From Paenibacillus glycanilyticus (lineage in GTDB: Bacteria; Bacillota; Bacilli; Paenibacillales; Paenibacillaceae): a DNA stretch of 64,000 nucleotides. Of the stretch, positions 42,690 to 52,344 are shown piece by piece. The stretch covers positions 248,001 through 312,000 of the forward strand of contig NZ_JAMBNP010000001.1 in NCBI RefSeq assembly GCF_023715145.1. Direction: 5' to 3'. The stretch's first letter is position 1, and each line of letters begins with the position of its first letter. Under the pieces are notes generated by a model that was not told where the DNA came from, did not search any database, and saw nothing but the letters and a program-made list of their open reading frames with translations. The position numbers and the translations under genes were made by a program.

Positions 42690-42750
42690 TAGACAAAAAA
42701 AAGCGAAGGCAGCAGATAAAGCGGGAATATCCCCGCAGTACCGCTGCCCG
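42690..42750 (-). terminator. Probable terminator after rhaB
   Basis: Read leftwards, GGCAGC, an inner stem GCGGG/CCCGC, then GCTGCC and CGCTTTTTTTTT. It separates the rha genes from the two-component system genes. Confidence 0.55.
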
Positions 42751-42788
42751 AAAAACGTTTCTCTTACGCAGGTCACGGGTGGATAGAC

Positions 42789-44261
42789 TCAACCGAGTGC
42801 CGTAATCTCCAGGAATTGTCCGTAACCACCATACCATGCGTCCCCTTCTTCAGGGCCGTAATTTGTAACCGGGAAAGAATCCCCGATCGCCCGCCGGGCT
42901 TCCCATATATCCGCAAACTCTCCTCTGGCAATCCACTGAACAGCCAAATTCCCGATCGCGCTTGCTTCCGCAGGTCCAGCCCAGACCGGCTTGCCGATAG
43001 CATTCGCCGTCCATTGGCAGAGGAGCGTATTATGAATACCTCCGCCTACCATATGCAGACCGTTGAACTGTTGACCGGACAAGCGCTCCGTCATCTCAAG
43101 CACATAGCGGTACTTATATGCGAGGCTTTCCAATATGCAGCGGACCAGCGTTCCGACATCTTCAGGAACAGGTTGATTGGTTTTCCGGCAATATTCCTTC
43201 ACCCTGCCCGGCATATCGCCCGGCGCCATAAACACCGGATCATCGGGATCAATAAACGCGGCAAAGGCCGGTGCTTCTCCAGCCAGCTTCACGAGCTCGG
43301 GGAAGCTGTAGTTCTGGCCCGTCCGTTCCCATTCCCTGCGGCATTCCTGCAGAATCCACAAACCCATAATGTTCTTGAGCAGTCGGTAGGTGCCGCCAAA
43401 GCCGCCTTCATTCGTAAAATTAAGCTGCTGCGCTTCGTCCGTAATAATCGGCTCCGATATCTCCGTCCCAAGCAGCGACCATGTCCCGCAGCTCAAATAA
43501 GCAAAGGACCGGTCAAGTGCCGGAACAGCCACAACCGCGGATGCCGTATCATGCTCCGCTACCGCATGAACGGGAATTGGCCCTAATCCTAGCTCTTCCT
43601 GAACGGATGGCTGTAAATACCCGGCAGGCGAACCCGGCTGAAGCACATCTCCAAACCAGGTCTGCGGCAGGTCAAGATGCCGCAATAGCTCCTCATCCCA
43701 TTGCTGCTTGACCGGATTGTACAGCTGGGTTGTGGTAGCGTTAGAGAACTCATTGTGCATTTCACCGGTCAGAAAATAGCGGAGCAGATCCGGGATCATC
43801 AGGAAATGCTTGGCCGAGTCAAGCTGCGGCGACTGATTGAGCTTCGCCGCATACAGCTGATAGATGGTGTTAAAAGGCAGAAATTGGATGCCCGTTGCCT
43901 TAAAGATCTCATCCGGGGTCAATTCCTCCTGCAGCTTCTCCATCATCCCGGCACTCGACCGGTCACGATAATGAAGCGGATTGCCAAGCAGGCTGCCATC
44001 ACCGGCTATTAGACCAAAGTCCACGGCCCAGGAATCAATCCCGATGCTTACCGGCAGTACGCCTTTATGCTTGGCTTTAAGCAAGCCTTGCTTAATTTCG
44101 TGATACAGCCGGAGAATATCCCAGTGCAGACGGTCACCCGCCTGCACCGGATCGTTAGGGAACCGGTGCAGCTCCTCGGTTACGATCTTCCCGTCCCTCA
44201 GGCTGCCAAGAATAGCTCTGCCGCTGCTTGCGCCGAGGTCAAAGGCAAGAATATCTGACAA
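42789..44261 (-). CDS. rhaB: Rhamnulokinase
   Basis: A 490-residue FGGY-family carbohydrate kinase that phosphorylates L-rhamnulose at C1. The phosphate loop is LAFDLGASSGRAILG; SIGIDSWAVDFGLI is the RhaB-specific catalytic region, and AEHDTASAVVAVPA, FAYLSCGTWSLLGTE and HMVGGGIHNTLLCQWTANA mark the second ATPase domain. The start is a TTG at 44261, behind AGGAGG which lies just after the rhaA stop. Last of the operon rhaEW-rhaA-rhaB. Confidence 0.95.
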   Translation of the reverse strand: MSDILAFDLGASSGRAILGSLRDGKIVTEELHRFPNDPVQAGDRLHWDILRLYHEIKQGLLKAKHKGVLPVSIGIDSWAVDFGLIAGDGSLLGNPLHYRDRSSAGMMEKLQEELTPDEIFKATGIQFLPFNTIYQLYAAKLNQSPQLDSAKHFLMIPDLLRYFLTGEMHNEFSNATTTQLYNPVKQQWDEELLRHLDLPQTWFGDVLQPGSPAGYLQPSVQEELGLGPIPVHAVAEHDTASAVVAVPALDRSFAYLSCGTWSLLGTEISEPIITDEAQQLNFTNEGGFGGTYRLLKNIMGLWILQECRREWERTGQNYSFPELVKLAGEAPAFAAFIDPDDPVFMAPGDMPGRVKEYCRKTNQPVPEDVGTLVRCILESLAYKYRYVLEMTERLSGQQFNGLHMVGGGIHNTLLCQWTANAIGKPVWAGPAEASAIGNLAVQWIARGEFADIWEARRAIGDSFPVTNYGPEEGDAWYGGYGQFLEITALG

Positions 44262-44273
44262 TCGGTCGCCCTC

Positions 44274-45533
44274 CTAACCGCGCTTCAGCAATACGTTTTG
44301 TTCGTACTCTTTCACTTCGGCAATCCATTGCTCGCGGACGGGTACACCCTTCGCGGCGCAATAGTAGTCCCAGATCGCGCCAAACGGATACGATTTGAAT
44401 TCCTCCGTTAACGCCAGGCGAGTTGTATAATCGCCTTCCAATTCGATTTTCTTCAGCGTCTCAACCGGCTCGAGCATGGCACGGAGCAGGGCTTTGATCG
44501 TATTGCGAGTTCCAACCACCCATGCAGCTACGCGGTTAATGCTGGCATCAAAGAAATCGAGGCCAATATGGGTAGTGCCCAGTAGATCATGGCGCACCAG
44601 CTCTCTGCCGATCTCCAGCAGTTCATCGTCCATAATAACGACATGATCGCTGTCCCATCTCATCGGGCGGCTTACATGAAGCAGGATGCCGCTTGTAAAG
44701 AGCGCAAGAGAAGATAATTTATTCGAAATCACTTCCGTCGGGTGGAAATGACCCGCATCAAGGCAGATCAGCTTGTCGTTCTGCAGTCCGTAACCCATAT
44801 AGAATTCATGGGAGCCGACTACATACGCTTCGGAACCCAGACCAAACAGCTTGCTCTCCACGGCGTCCAGGTTGTATTTTGGATCAATCGGTTCGGCAAA
44901 TACTTCATCGAGCGAAGCCTTCAGCCGCTTGCGCGGGGTCATCCGGTCAACCGGATTATCCTTGAAGCCGTCGGGAACCCAGACGTTGGTCACGCAAGTC
45001 TGGCCCAGCTGCTCGCCAAAGTAAGCGCCGATGCGGCGGGACGCTTTGCAATGGTCAATCCAGAATTGCCGGATCTCCGGATCGGGATGGCTTAGCGTAA
45101 AGCCGTCGCTCGATTTCTCATGCGAGAAGCAGGTTGGATTGAAGTCCAGTCCAACACCCTGCTCCTTCGCCCAAGTTACCCAGCCTTCATAATGACGCGG
45201 CTCGAGCTCATCGAGCTCTACCTTCTCGCTCGTATCTGTATAGATGGCATGAAGATTTACTTTATGCTTGCCCGGAATGAGTGAGAAGGCTTTGTCCAGA
45301 TCGGAACGAAGCTCCTCCGGATTTCGAGCCGCGCCCGGATATTGACCGGTAACCGAGATGCCTCCGGTTAATTCCTGATCGGCGTTCAGGAAACCCTTCA
45401 CGTCATCCCCTTGCCAGCAATGCATGGAAACCTTGATTGTCTCCAGCTTTTGCAATACCTCATCCGTATCAATGCCATGCCGGGCATACAATGCCTTTGC
45501 CGCTTCATAAGCTTGCTTCACATTTGGATCCAT
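44274..45533 (-). CDS. rhaA: L-rhamnose isomerase
   Basis: A 419-residue isomerase interconverting L-rhamnose and L-rhamnulose. Family hallmarks: [60 protein letters not shown] and the metal-site stretches [13 protein letters not shown] and [14 protein letters not shown]. Length matches RhaA. It follows the bifunctional aldolase gene after 20 bases (AAGGAGG ahead of ATG). Confidence 0.96.
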   Translation of the reverse strand: MDPNVKQAYEAAKALYARHGIDTDEVLQKLETIKVSMHCWQGDDVKGFLNADQELTGGISVTGQYPGAARNPEELRSDLDKAFSLIPGKHKVNLHAIYTDTSEKVELDELEPRHYEGWVTWAKEQGVGLDFNPTCFSHEKSSDGFTLSHPDPEIRQFWIDHCKASRRIGAYFGEQLGQTCVTNVWVPDGFKDNPVDRMTPRKRLKASLDEVFAEPIDPKYNLDAVESKLFGLGSEAYVVGSHEFYMGYGLQNDKLICLDAGHFHPTEVISNKLSSLALFTSGILLHVSRPMRWDSDHVVIMDDELLEIGRELVRHDLLGTTHIGLDFFDASINRVAAWVVGTRNTIKALLRAMLEPVETLKKIELEGDYTTRLALTEEFKSYPFGAIWDYYCAAKGVPVREQWIAEVKEYEQNVLLKRG

Positions 45534-45553
45534 CTGTGCGGGACGCCTCCTTC

Positions 45554-47623
45554 TTAGCGTGTGAATGCAGCCGGTACGCCGCCGTCAATCGTCAGCATGC
45601 AGCCGGTTGTTTTGTCAGACTTCGAGGATGCGAAGAAGGCGATGCCTTCCGCAATATCTCTAGGATAAATATTGACGAGCAAGGTCGTCCGTTTGCGGTA
45701 GTGCTCTTCCAATTGATCAGGCTCAATACCGTAAGCGGCAGCGCGTTCATTGCGCCATGCGCCGTTCCAAATCGCCGATCCCTGCAGGATGGCATCCGGC
45801 AGAATCGTATTGACGCGAATACCGAATTCTCCGCCTTCCGCCGCGATACAGCGCGCAAGATGAGCCTCCAGCGCTTTCGCGGAGCTGTAAGCCGTTACGC
45901 TCTTGCCAGCGAAGATCGAGTTCTTGGAGCCGATAAATACCATGTTGCCGCCAATGCCTTGCTGTTTCATCAGCTTGAACGCTTCGCGGGCAACCAGGAA
46001 ATAGCCGGTGCCAAGCACGTTAATGTTCAAATTCCATTCTTTCAGCGATGTTTCGTCAAACGGGCTGGACGTTGCAAGACCTGCGTTATTAACAATAATG
46101 TCAACGCCGCCGTACACGAGGGATACTTCGGCATAAGCAGCCTGTACAGCCTGCTCGTCCGTAACGTCCATCTTGACGGCATAAGCACGGTTCTCTCCGT
46201 ATTTGTCATTAATCTCTTGAGCAACCTTTTGCGCGCCTTCCAGATTCAAGTCGGCAAGCACCACATGCGCGCCTTCCGATACGAGGCGGCGTGCCGTCTC
46301 GCTGCCGATACCCCCTGCACCGCCGGTAATAAAGGCAACCTTGCGGGAGAATTCGGCCTCCGCGGGAGCAAGCGACAGCTTGTAAAGCTCAAGCGGCCAG
46401 TATTCCACGTTATACGACTCGTTCGCGCTAAGGGATACGAAGCTGCCCAGGGCGGTAGCGCCGCGCATAACCGAAATCGCACGGTGGTACAAAGCGCCGC
46501 TGACTTGCGACAATGCCCAGCTCTTGCCTGTATTAATCATGCCAAGACCCGGAATCAGAATAACGCGAGGAGCCGCTTCGAACATCACGTCGCCATCGTT
46601 TTTGTTTTCTTCGAAGTAGGCTTTGTATTGTTCTTTATAAGCCGCAACGCCTTCAATCAATTTCGACTTGAGGCCGTCGATATCCTCTGTATTTGGCGTC
46701 CAGTCGATGAAGAGCGGAACAACCTTCGTATGAACGAGATGATCCGGGCAAGCCGCGCCTACCTGCGACAGCTTCGCCGCATCCGCACCGCCAACAAATG
46801 CAAGCACGTCTTCTTGATCGTCGTAAGAAAGAATCATTTTCTTCACATCGGATACCGCGCCGCGGATCGTAGGCATCACTTGCGCTGCGATTTGACGGCG
46901 AATCTCAGCCGGAAGGGCCTCGTGCTTCACTCCGCCAAACAGCTTGGCTTCATTTACGCGGGCTTCAATGAAAGCTTCCGCTTCATTAATAATCTTAATG
47001 GTTTGCGCGTAGCTTTCTTCGGAGGTTTCGCCCCAAGTAACCAAGCCATGCTTCTCCATCAGAACCAGCTCGGCGTTCGGATTAGCCAATACGCCTTCCG
47101 CGATCATCTTCGAGAGGGTAAAGCCGGGACGCACGTAAGGAACCCAAACAAATCGGTTGCCGAAAATCTCTTCCGCCAAATGACGGCCGTTGTCCGCGCA
47201 GCACAAGCTGATAATGGCGTCCGGATGCGTATGGTCGACATGCTTGAACGGCAAGAACGCATGCAGCAACGTTTCGATCGATGCGCGCGGATGCTTCGCG
47301 TCAATCATGCAGTTGCCAAGGTAAGCCACCATCTCTTCGTCCGTCATTTCGCCGCGTTCGAAGAGCGGACGGATATCTTCCATGCGGAGGCCGGTAAAGT
47401 TCGCTGCTTTCATCGAACCAAGATCCGAGCCGCTGCCTTTTACGTACATGACTTCAATATCACGGCCGCGGAAGTCCTTAACCGTTGTTTTAGCAGAGGT
47501 ATTGCCGCCATAGATGTTGCAGACGCGGCGGTCCGCGCCGATCAGGTTGGAGCGGTAGACCAATTGATCAAGACCATTCGTAAATTGGGATGCCTGGGAT
47601 GATTGCCATAAGCTTTGTACCAT
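45554..47623 (-). CDS. rhaEW: Bifunctional rhamnulose-1-phosphate aldolase / L-lactaldehyde dehydrogenase
   Basis: A 689-residue fusion, the same length as B. subtilis YuxG. Residues about 1-400 form the class II aldolase with metal-binding His in [13 protein letters not shown] and [10 protein letters not shown]. From about 430 a short-chain dehydrogenase follows: [24 protein letters not shown], Ser in [11 protein letters not shown] and YxxxK in [11 protein letters not shown]. Products are dihydroxyacetone phosphate and L-lactate from the lactaldehyde. Start ATG 47623 has CGGAGG seven bases upstream; an extension to 47716 lacks a ribosome site and covers the promoter. First gene of the rha operon. 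Confidence 0.93.
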   Translation of the reverse strand: MVQSLWQSSQASQFTNGLDQLVYRSNLIGADRRVCNIYGGNTSAKTTVKDFRGRDIEVMYVKGSGSDLGSMKAANFTGLRMEDIRPLFERGEMTDEEMVAYLGNCMIDAKHPRASIETLLHAFLPFKHVDHTHPDAIISLCCADNGRHLAEEIFGNRFVWVPYVRPGFTLSKMIAEGVLANPNAELVLMEKHGLVTWGETSEESYAQTIKIINEAEAFIEARVNEAKLFGGVKHEALPAEIRRQIAAQVMPTIRGAVSDVKKMILSYDDQEDVLAFVGGADAAKLSQVGAACPDHLVHTKVVPLFIDWTPNTEDIDGLKSKLIEGVAAYKEQYKAYFEENKNDGDVMFEAAPRVILIPGLGMINTGKSWALSQVSGALYHRAISVMRGATALGSFVSLSANESYNVEYWPLELYKLSLAPAEAEFSRKVAFITGGAGGIGSETARRLVSEGAHVVLADLNLEGAQKVAQEINDKYGENRAYAVKMDVTDEQAVQAAYAEVSLVYGGVDIIVNNAGLATSSPFDETSLKEWNLNINVLGTGYFLVAREAFKLMKQQGIGGNMVFIGSKNSIFAGKSVTAYSSAKALEAHLARCIAAEGGEFGIRVNTILPDAILQGSAIWNGAWRNERAAAYGIEPDQLEEHYRKRTTLLVNIYPRDIAEGIAFFASSKSDKTTGCMLTIDGGVPAAFTR

Positions 47624-47664
47624 TTTGTTTACCTCCGAATACTTTGTTTTATCTTTATGTTTTG

Positions 47665-47697
47665 ATAGTATCACGTTTGTTTTTATTTGAAAACAAA
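47665..47697 (-). promoter_or_regulatory. rha operon promoter with 22-bp palindromic operator
   Basis: On the minus strand TTTTCA (complement of 47688-47693), a 17-base spacer and TACTAT (complement of 47665-47670) form a promoter. A 22-base inverted repeat, TTTGTTTT, six bases, AAAACAAA at 47676-47697, overlaps the -35 region. Related AAACAAA-type words recur at 47643-47650 and 47711-47735. A regulator binding here would control rhaEW-rhaA-rhaB; which one is not clear. Confidence 0.55.
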
Positions 47698-47729
47698 ATG
47701 TTTCGGACATAAACAAATATATTCAAAAA

Positions 47730-47755
47730 CAAAAAGAGCGGGACAGCTCCCGCTC
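47730..47755 (-). terminator. Terminator after the Gfo/Idh gene
   Basis: Read leftwards, GAGCGGGA, GCTG, TCCCGCTC, then TTTTTGTTTTTG. It ends the oxidoreductase/epimerase operon just before the rha promoter. Confidence 0.9.
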
Positions 47756-47766
47756 CAGTCTACCTG

Positions 47767-48810
47767 CTACTTCTGAATAAAATCTGCGATTGCGACTTTT
47801 CGACCCGTCCGCGCGCTTTCAAGCGCGGCGTTCACCATCGCCATGCTGTATTGGTTATCCCGGCTGTCCGTCTCCGCCCTGCGGTTCTCCCGGAGAGAGA
47901 GGAACATCTCGTCCAGACAGCCCGGATGTCCGGTTCTTTCCGAATAGACGGCTGGATCCGCCTCAACGCGGACAAAGGATTTGATAAACTTTCCTTCTTG
48001 CTCTTCCGGAGCTACCACTTCCGCATATGGCGCATCATGCCCGTTCCATATAGCGGTACCCTTCTCGCCGGTAATCCGCCAATCCGCTTCCCATGAAGTA
48101 TGTGCCCCTTCCGCGCACCATGAACCGCGGTAATTAAACACGGATCCGTCGGACATTTCGAAGATGCAGACGGCCGCGGCAGCCCCCTCGTACCAGGAGC
48201 CTGGCGGGTTAAACTCATGGCAATAGACCGATACCGGATCAGCGCCAAGAATGAGGCGTGCCTGATCGAAGGTGTGGATCGCCATATCGAGCAGCAGCGG
48301 ACTTGCCATCGTATCCCGGAATCCGCCGAAGTGCGGGCCGAGGAAGAAATCCGCGTTCACAAAGCCAGGCTTGCCGATGGTTCCCGATTCGATCAAGTGA
48401 CGCAGCGAACGGATTCGGGGATCAAACCGGCGGTTCTGCATGACCGCGTGCGACTTGCCTGTCTCTTCGGCAATCCGGATCAGATCCTTGCATTCCTCCG
48501 CTGTTTCGGCAAGCGGCTTCTCTCCGAAGATGTTGCAGCCAAGCTGCATAGCCGTACTTGCAATCTTGTGATGGCTTGCCGGAATCGTCACGTCAAAGAC
48601 GAGATTCGCCCCCGTTGCTTCTATCGCTTCGGCAAGATCCGTGAAGGTACGGCAATCCAGTCCTTTCTTCTCCCGCATCTTCTCGGCGAATTCCAGCTTG
48701 ATATCCACTAACGCTACGATTTCGGTATCTTCCCGCTCAATCGCGGTATCAATCCAGATATTCGACATGCCTCCGCAGCCCGCTACTACTACCTTATAAG
48801 TCGCGTTCAT
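47767..48810 (-). CDS. Gfo/Idh/MocA-family oxidoreductase
   Basis: A 347-residue NAD(P)-dependent oxidoreductase. The Rossmann motif is VVVAGCGGMSNIWID; the conserved EKPLA block appears as NIFGEKPLAETAEECKDLI, and the C-terminal domain has FLGPHFGGFRDTMASPLLLD with DMAIHTFDQARLILG (catalytic Asp/His). I prefer ATG 48810, ten bases after GAGGTG; an ATG at 48816 is almost in contact with the ribosome site. It follows the isomerase gene directly. The substrate is presumably a sugar or inositol derivative. Confidence 0.85.
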   Translation of the reverse strand: MNATYKVVVAGCGGMSNIWIDTAIEREDTEIVALVDIKLEFAEKMREKKGLDCRTFTDLAEAIEATGANLVFDVTIPASHHKIASTAMQLGCNIFGEKPLAETAEECKDLIRIAEETGKSHAVMQNRRFDPRIRSLRHLIESGTIGKPGFVNADFFLGPHFGGFRDTMASPLLLDMAIHTFDQARLILGADPVSVYCHEFNPPGSWYEGAAAAVCIFEMSDGSVFNYRGSWCAEGAHTSWEADWRITGEKGTAIWNGHDAPYAEVVAPEEQEGKFIKSFVRVEADPAVYSERTGHPGCLDEMFLSLRENRRAETDSRDNQYSMAMVNAALESARTGRKVAIADFIQK

Positions 48811-48823
48811 CGTCATTCACCTC

Positions 48824-49711
48824 TTACTTCGGATTCGGCACAATCGCTCCGCCGCGGCATTGCTTCAAATAGTTCAACGCGTGTACTTGTCCCGTCATCT
48901 CAAGCTCGCCGTTGTAGACCGGATCATGCCAGCCTTCAATATCGATGGTGCCTTGGTATCCGGCTTGTCTCAGGATTGTAATAATGTCCGTCCAGTTCGA
49001 ATCGCCAAAGCCCGGCGTCCGGTGCCATACGAATGGCTTTGGACCATGAATGCCGTATTCTTTTACGACATCCCAAGCAATTGTGGCATCCTTCCCATGA
49101 ACGTGGAACACTTTGTCCACCCATTTGCGGAGCTGAGGAATCGGGTCAATAAGCGATACCATCTGATGGCACGGCTCCCATTGCAAGCCGATATTGTCGG
49201 AAGGAATCGCGTTAAACATCATCTCCCAAGCTGTCGGATTATGAGCGATGTTCCAGTCGCCCGTTTCCCATGTGCCGCCCATATCGCAGTTCTCGAAAGC
49301 AATGCGCACCCCTTTGTCCGCAGCACGCCTGCCAAGCTCCCCGAACACCTCCGCATAACGCGGAATGGAGCTTTCGATCGATTCGCCGGTCAAGCGGCCG
49401 GTGAAACCGGATACAATATTAGTGCCGAACAAATGCGCCTGATCAATCAGTCTCTCCCAGCTGGCAAGCGTATCCGCATTGTCCCCTGCGCCTGTCAGAG
49501 GATTGCCAAATATGCCAACCGTCGATATAATGAAACCGAATTCATCCGAAAGCTCGCGAACGCGTTTCGCCGTTTCAACAAGATCCGTTTTCCCCGTCGT
49601 TTGCCAGAATGTCAGGCTGTACGACTCAAAGCCATGAGGAGCAATTTGAGGAATAACGCGGACTGCGTCTCCTCCTCCTACCAATGTTCCAATACGAAGC
49701 AATTGTGTCAT
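48824..49711 (-). CDS. Sugar phosphate isomerase/epimerase (AP endonuclease family 2 fold)
   Basis: A 295-residue TIM-barrel protein of the xylose isomerase-like family. Metal ligands and substrate contacts are suggested by VRIAFENCDMGGTWE, IGLQWEPCHQMVSLIDP, KVFHVHGKDATI and TIDIEGWHDPVYNGE. The start is ATG 49711, ten bases behind AGGAG; the frame is open to 49792 but that part overlaps the divergent promoter region. It forms a two-gene operon with the Gfo/Idh oxidoreductase, a common pair in sugar epimerisation via keto intermediates, next to an AraC regulator transcribed the other way. Confidence 0.83.
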   Translation of the reverse strand: MTQLLRIGTLVGGGDAVRVIPQIAPHGFESYSLTFWQTTGKTDLVETAKRVRELSDEFGFIISTVGIFGNPLTGAGDNADTLASWERLIDQAHLFGTNIVSGFTGRLTGESIESSIPRYAEVFGELGRRAADKGVRIAFENCDMGGTWETGDWNIAHNPTAWEMMFNAIPSDNIGLQWEPCHQMVSLIDPIPQLRKWVDKVFHVHGKDATIAWDVVKEYGIHGPKPFVWHRTPGFGDSNWTDIITILRQAGYQGTIDIEGWHDPVYNGELEMTGQVHALNYLKQCRGGAIVPNPK

Positions 49712-49834
49712 ATCATTACCACTCCTATTTTGGTGGATTAATTTTGATTGCAACCTCAGTATAGCGCGGGTAAATGGACGATTCTCTACCATTCTTGTGT
49801 TTTACTAGTCCAATATTGTGGAGTTGAGACTTTC

Positions 49835-50764
49835 ATGAGCTATCCGAAGGAACTGCGCGAGAATACTAGAATAGATGAAAGAACGCATCCGGTCCAGATA
49901 TTCACGAACCGCGCCTATCAGAAGAAGTCCGGCGACCTGATTCTTTATCTGCATTGGCATGAGCATTTCGAGATTATTGTCATGCAGCGGGGCAGCGCCA
50001 TCTTTCATATTGACAGCGAGCCTTATGAGGCCCGCTCCGGAGATGTCTTGTTCATACCGGCCGGTGCGCTTCATGTCGGCTACAGTCTCTGCGAAGGGGA
50101 TATCTCGTACCTGGCCATCGTATTTAACAGCTCCCTGTTCCAGAACTGGATGCAGGATTCTATCCATACGAAATACGTCCTCCCTTATCTGGAAGGAAGA
50201 GTCCATCTGCCGGTCAAGCCTGCCGAGCTTGATCCGACCTGCGCGGATTATTATTACTTGCTGGAGCAGGCGAACTCGGAATTTACGGCGAAGCAGCCCG
50301 CCTATCAATTGATGGTAAAGTCCCAGCTTCATATGCTGCTCACCCTGTTGTCGCGCAAATTCCTGCCGAAGCAGCTTCCTGAGCAGGCAACAGCCCAATA
50401 TGTTCATAACCGGGAACAGTTCAAGACGCTGATCGAATATATTGAAGCTAATTTTGCAGACAAACAAACGGTCGCCGGTGCCGCCAAACGAATGAATCTG
50501 AACATTCATCATTTCTGCAAAATGTTTAAAAAATTAACGGGCAGAACGTTCATCGATTATGTAAACGTATGCCGCGTCAATGAAGCGGAGAGGCTTCTGT
50601 TGGAAGGCAGTCTTTCGATTACCGAGATCGCGGGCCGTGTCGGCTGCGACAACTCCAACTACTTCACGAAGATGTACAAGAAATATAGAGGGACTGCCCC
50701 TTCCCTGCTTAGAAAACAACAAAGCGAAACAAACAGAATCCCCTTAGGCGAGCCTATCGCTTAA
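49835..50764 (+). CDS. AraC-family transcriptional regulator
   Basis: A 309-residue regulator. A cupin sensor domain comes first (YLHWHEHFEIIVMQRGSAIF and EARSGDVLFIPAGALHVGYS), then two helix-turn-helix motifs at the C-terminus (VAGAAKRMNLNIHHFCKMFK and ITEIAGRVGCDNSNYFTKMY, then KKYRGTAPSLLRKQ). The start is ATG 49835 after GGAG at 12 bases; an upstream extension to 49748 is possible but covers the promoter region. It is divergent from the epimerase/oxidoreductase operon and probably controls it. Its stop codon lies inside the terminator hairpin. Confidence 0.86.
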   Translation: MSYPKELRENTRIDERTHPVQIFTNRAYQKKSGDLILYLHWHEHFEIIVMQRGSAIFHIDSEPYEARSGDVLFIPAGALHVGYSLCEGDISYLAIVFNSSLFQNWMQDSIHTKYVLPYLEGRVHLPVKPAELDPTCADYYYLLEQANSEFTAKQPAYQLMVKSQLHMLLTLLSRKFLPKQLPEQATAQYVHNREQFKTLIEYIEANFADKQTVAGAAKRMNLNIHHFCKMFKKLTGRTFIDYVNVCRVNEAERLLLEGSLSITEIAGRVGCDNSNYFTKMYKKYRGTAPSLLRKQQSETNRIPLGEPIA

Positions 50765-50775
50765 GGGGATTTTCC
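50737..50775 (+). terminator. Terminator overlapping the AraC stop codon
   Basis: AATCCCCTTA pairs with TAAGGGGATT, followed by TTTCC. The TAA stop codon is part of the right arm. Confidence 0.8.
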
Positions 50776-50829
50776 GAGCTCAAATGACAAGACTCCAGAC
50801 TTGTTTCGCACATAGTGGGAAAACGAAGA

Positions 50830-51477
50830 TTAATTAATTGCAATCGGACTGTTTTGTACCGCCTTCAGCCATACGGCCGCCATCAAATAATGTCCGGCTG
50901 CGGTTGGATGTACGCCGTCATAAAGCCAATAATCAGGCGTTGCTTTATCCGCGGCTTCGTCAAATGCCTGCTGGAACGGAACAAACACTGCCTTATATTC
51001 TTCCGCCAGTTGTCTCACAATGCCGCTTTGCCGTTCCACTCTCTCTCGCCAGGCGCTCCATTCCTTCGCGGTAACGCCCGTACGAAGAACAAACGGCTCG
51101 CATAACACAAGCCTTGTATCCGGCAATACTTCCTTTGTCTCTTCGAGAAGAACACGGTAGGCCCGCTCGAAGCGATCCGTTGCCCCGCTGGGCAATCTGT
51201 CCATAATTCGCCAAGTATCGTTAACCCCTATCAAGATGCTGAGGATATCCGGTTTTACCGCGATGGCATCCTCGTTCCAGCGCGCATACAAATCGGAAAC
51301 AAGATTGCCGCTGATCCCTCTATTTATGAATTGATGGCCTGCCCCCGGCAGCTGATAGCCTAACTGGCCGGCAATATGATACGCATACCCTTGTCCCAGC
51401 AGTTGGCTAGGATTCCCTTCGCGCGAACGTCCGCAGTCGGTGATTGAGTCCCCTTGGAACAATATGACTTTACCCAT
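50830..51477 (-). CDS. SGNH/GDSL hydrolase, possible rhamnogalacturonan acetylesterase
   Basis: A 215-residue cytosolic-looking esterase without signal peptide. All four blocks of the SGNH superfamily are present: ILFQGDSITDCGR (catalytic Ser), GISGNLVSDLYARW (Gly), ILIGVNDTWR (Asn) and LYDGVHPTAAGH (Asp and His). B. subtilis YesT/YesY, which deacetylate rhamnogalacturonan, have the same architecture, and the nearby kdu and rha genes support such a role; specificity cannot be proven from sequence. The start is ATG 51477, 11 bases after AGGCAGG; a longer frame to 51591 runs into the next gene. Confidence 0.85.
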   Translation of the reverse strand: MGKVILFQGDSITDCGRSREGNPSQLLGQGYAYHIAGQLGYQLPGAGHQFINRGISGNLVSDLYARWNEDAIAVKPDILSILIGVNDTWRIMDRLPSGATDRFERAYRVLLEETKEVLPDTRLVLCEPFVLRTGVTAKEWSAWRERVERQSGIVRQLAEEYKAVFVPFQQAFDEAADKATPDYWLYDGVHPTAAGHYLMAAVWLKAVQNSPIAIN

Positions 51478-51545
51478 AACAATAACAACCTGCCTCTCGC
51501 ACATTAAGTTATGATATTTACATACCTCTACCATTTTATAGAAGT

Positions 51546-52283
51546 CTATGACCGTCTGTAAATCAGAGATGCCGCAACAAGACCGACGCATGCCCCCGAT
51601 ATCGGCGCAACGACCACAATACTAACAGCCGGCAAACCGCTGACGTATAATTTCAAGCCCGTTAGCAGCACAACCCATAAGCATACGACCGTCCAGAACA
51701 GCCACTTTTGATAAGAAGGAACAGCGGGAATACTCTTTGCTTGCGGATCGCTTCTATATAAATGAGAAAGAATGGTAAGGGCTATGACAGCCAGACCCAG
51801 CAGCGAAAAGCTGTATTGCAGGATTTTGAATAACGGCAGATTCAGAACAATCGTCTTGTTCAAAATAGTCAGATGCTTGACGAAATAACCGCTCTCATGC
51901 GTAAACCCGTCAATCAGAACATGCGTGCAGAACCCGATGACCACAGACAGCAAATAGATCAACCACGCCCTGAAGCTTCGCATGTTCCAGCGATTCAACA
52001 GACCATAAGCGCGTTTATCCAGATCAAATGCCGATGGCAGATGCAGAGCCAGAGAGGTTTTCACGACATAATGAAACAAAAGTCCAAGTACAATGCTTAG
52101 CGGAATAACCTGCAGGAATAACCCCATGATGGTGTGCCCAATCGTCTGATGAGGCTGCAGATGGACAAAATACTCCAAATCCGGCCCCATGCTTCCCAAT
52201 ACCAGACCGGTAACGCTTGCGAATTTGCGGTTTACATATTTCAAAGGATAAGCAAACAACGGATGAGCTAACGTATAAGGCAT
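51546..52283 (-). CDS. DUF4184 family membrane protein
   Basis: A 245-residue protein with the DUF4184 signature at the N-terminus (MPYTLAHPLFAYPLKYVNRK and VTGLVLGSMGPDLEYF), histidines in HQTIGHTIMGLF and FCTHVLIDGFTHESGYF, and about six membrane helices. The His/Asp pattern recalls membrane-embedded metal-dependent hydrolases (YdjM-like), but function is not established. The start is ATG 52283, ten bases behind GGAG; the ATG at 52298 lies two bases after that ribosome site. Confidence 0.85.
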   Translation of the reverse strand: MPYTLAHPLFAYPLKYVNRKFASVTGLVLGSMGPDLEYFVHLQPHQTIGHTIMGLFLQVIPLSIVLGLLFHYVVKTSLALHLPSAFDLDKRAYGLLNRWNMRSFRAWLIYLLSVVIGFCTHVLIDGFTHESGYFVKHLTILNKTIVLNLPLFKILQYSFSLLGLAVIALTILSHLYRSDPQAKSIPAVPSYQKWLFWTVVCLWVVLLTGLKLYVSGLPAVSIVVVAPISGACVGLVAASLIYRRS

Positions 52284-52344
52284 GAACCATGGCTCCAATC
52301 ATAACAAGTTTTATACTGGTATTAGACGATAGAGAAGGAAAAAG

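Noticed and set aside
45437..47602. A 721-codon open frame on the plus strand
   Set aside because: It lies almost entirely antisense to rhaEW, whose protein matches a known family at full length. The translation shows no domain and is rich in Arg, His and Cys, as expected of a shadow frame in GC-rich DNA.
51478..51591. N-terminal extension of the SGNH hydrolase
   Set aside because: The extension overlaps the DUF4184 gene and does not resemble SGNH proteins, which begin shortly before the GDS block.
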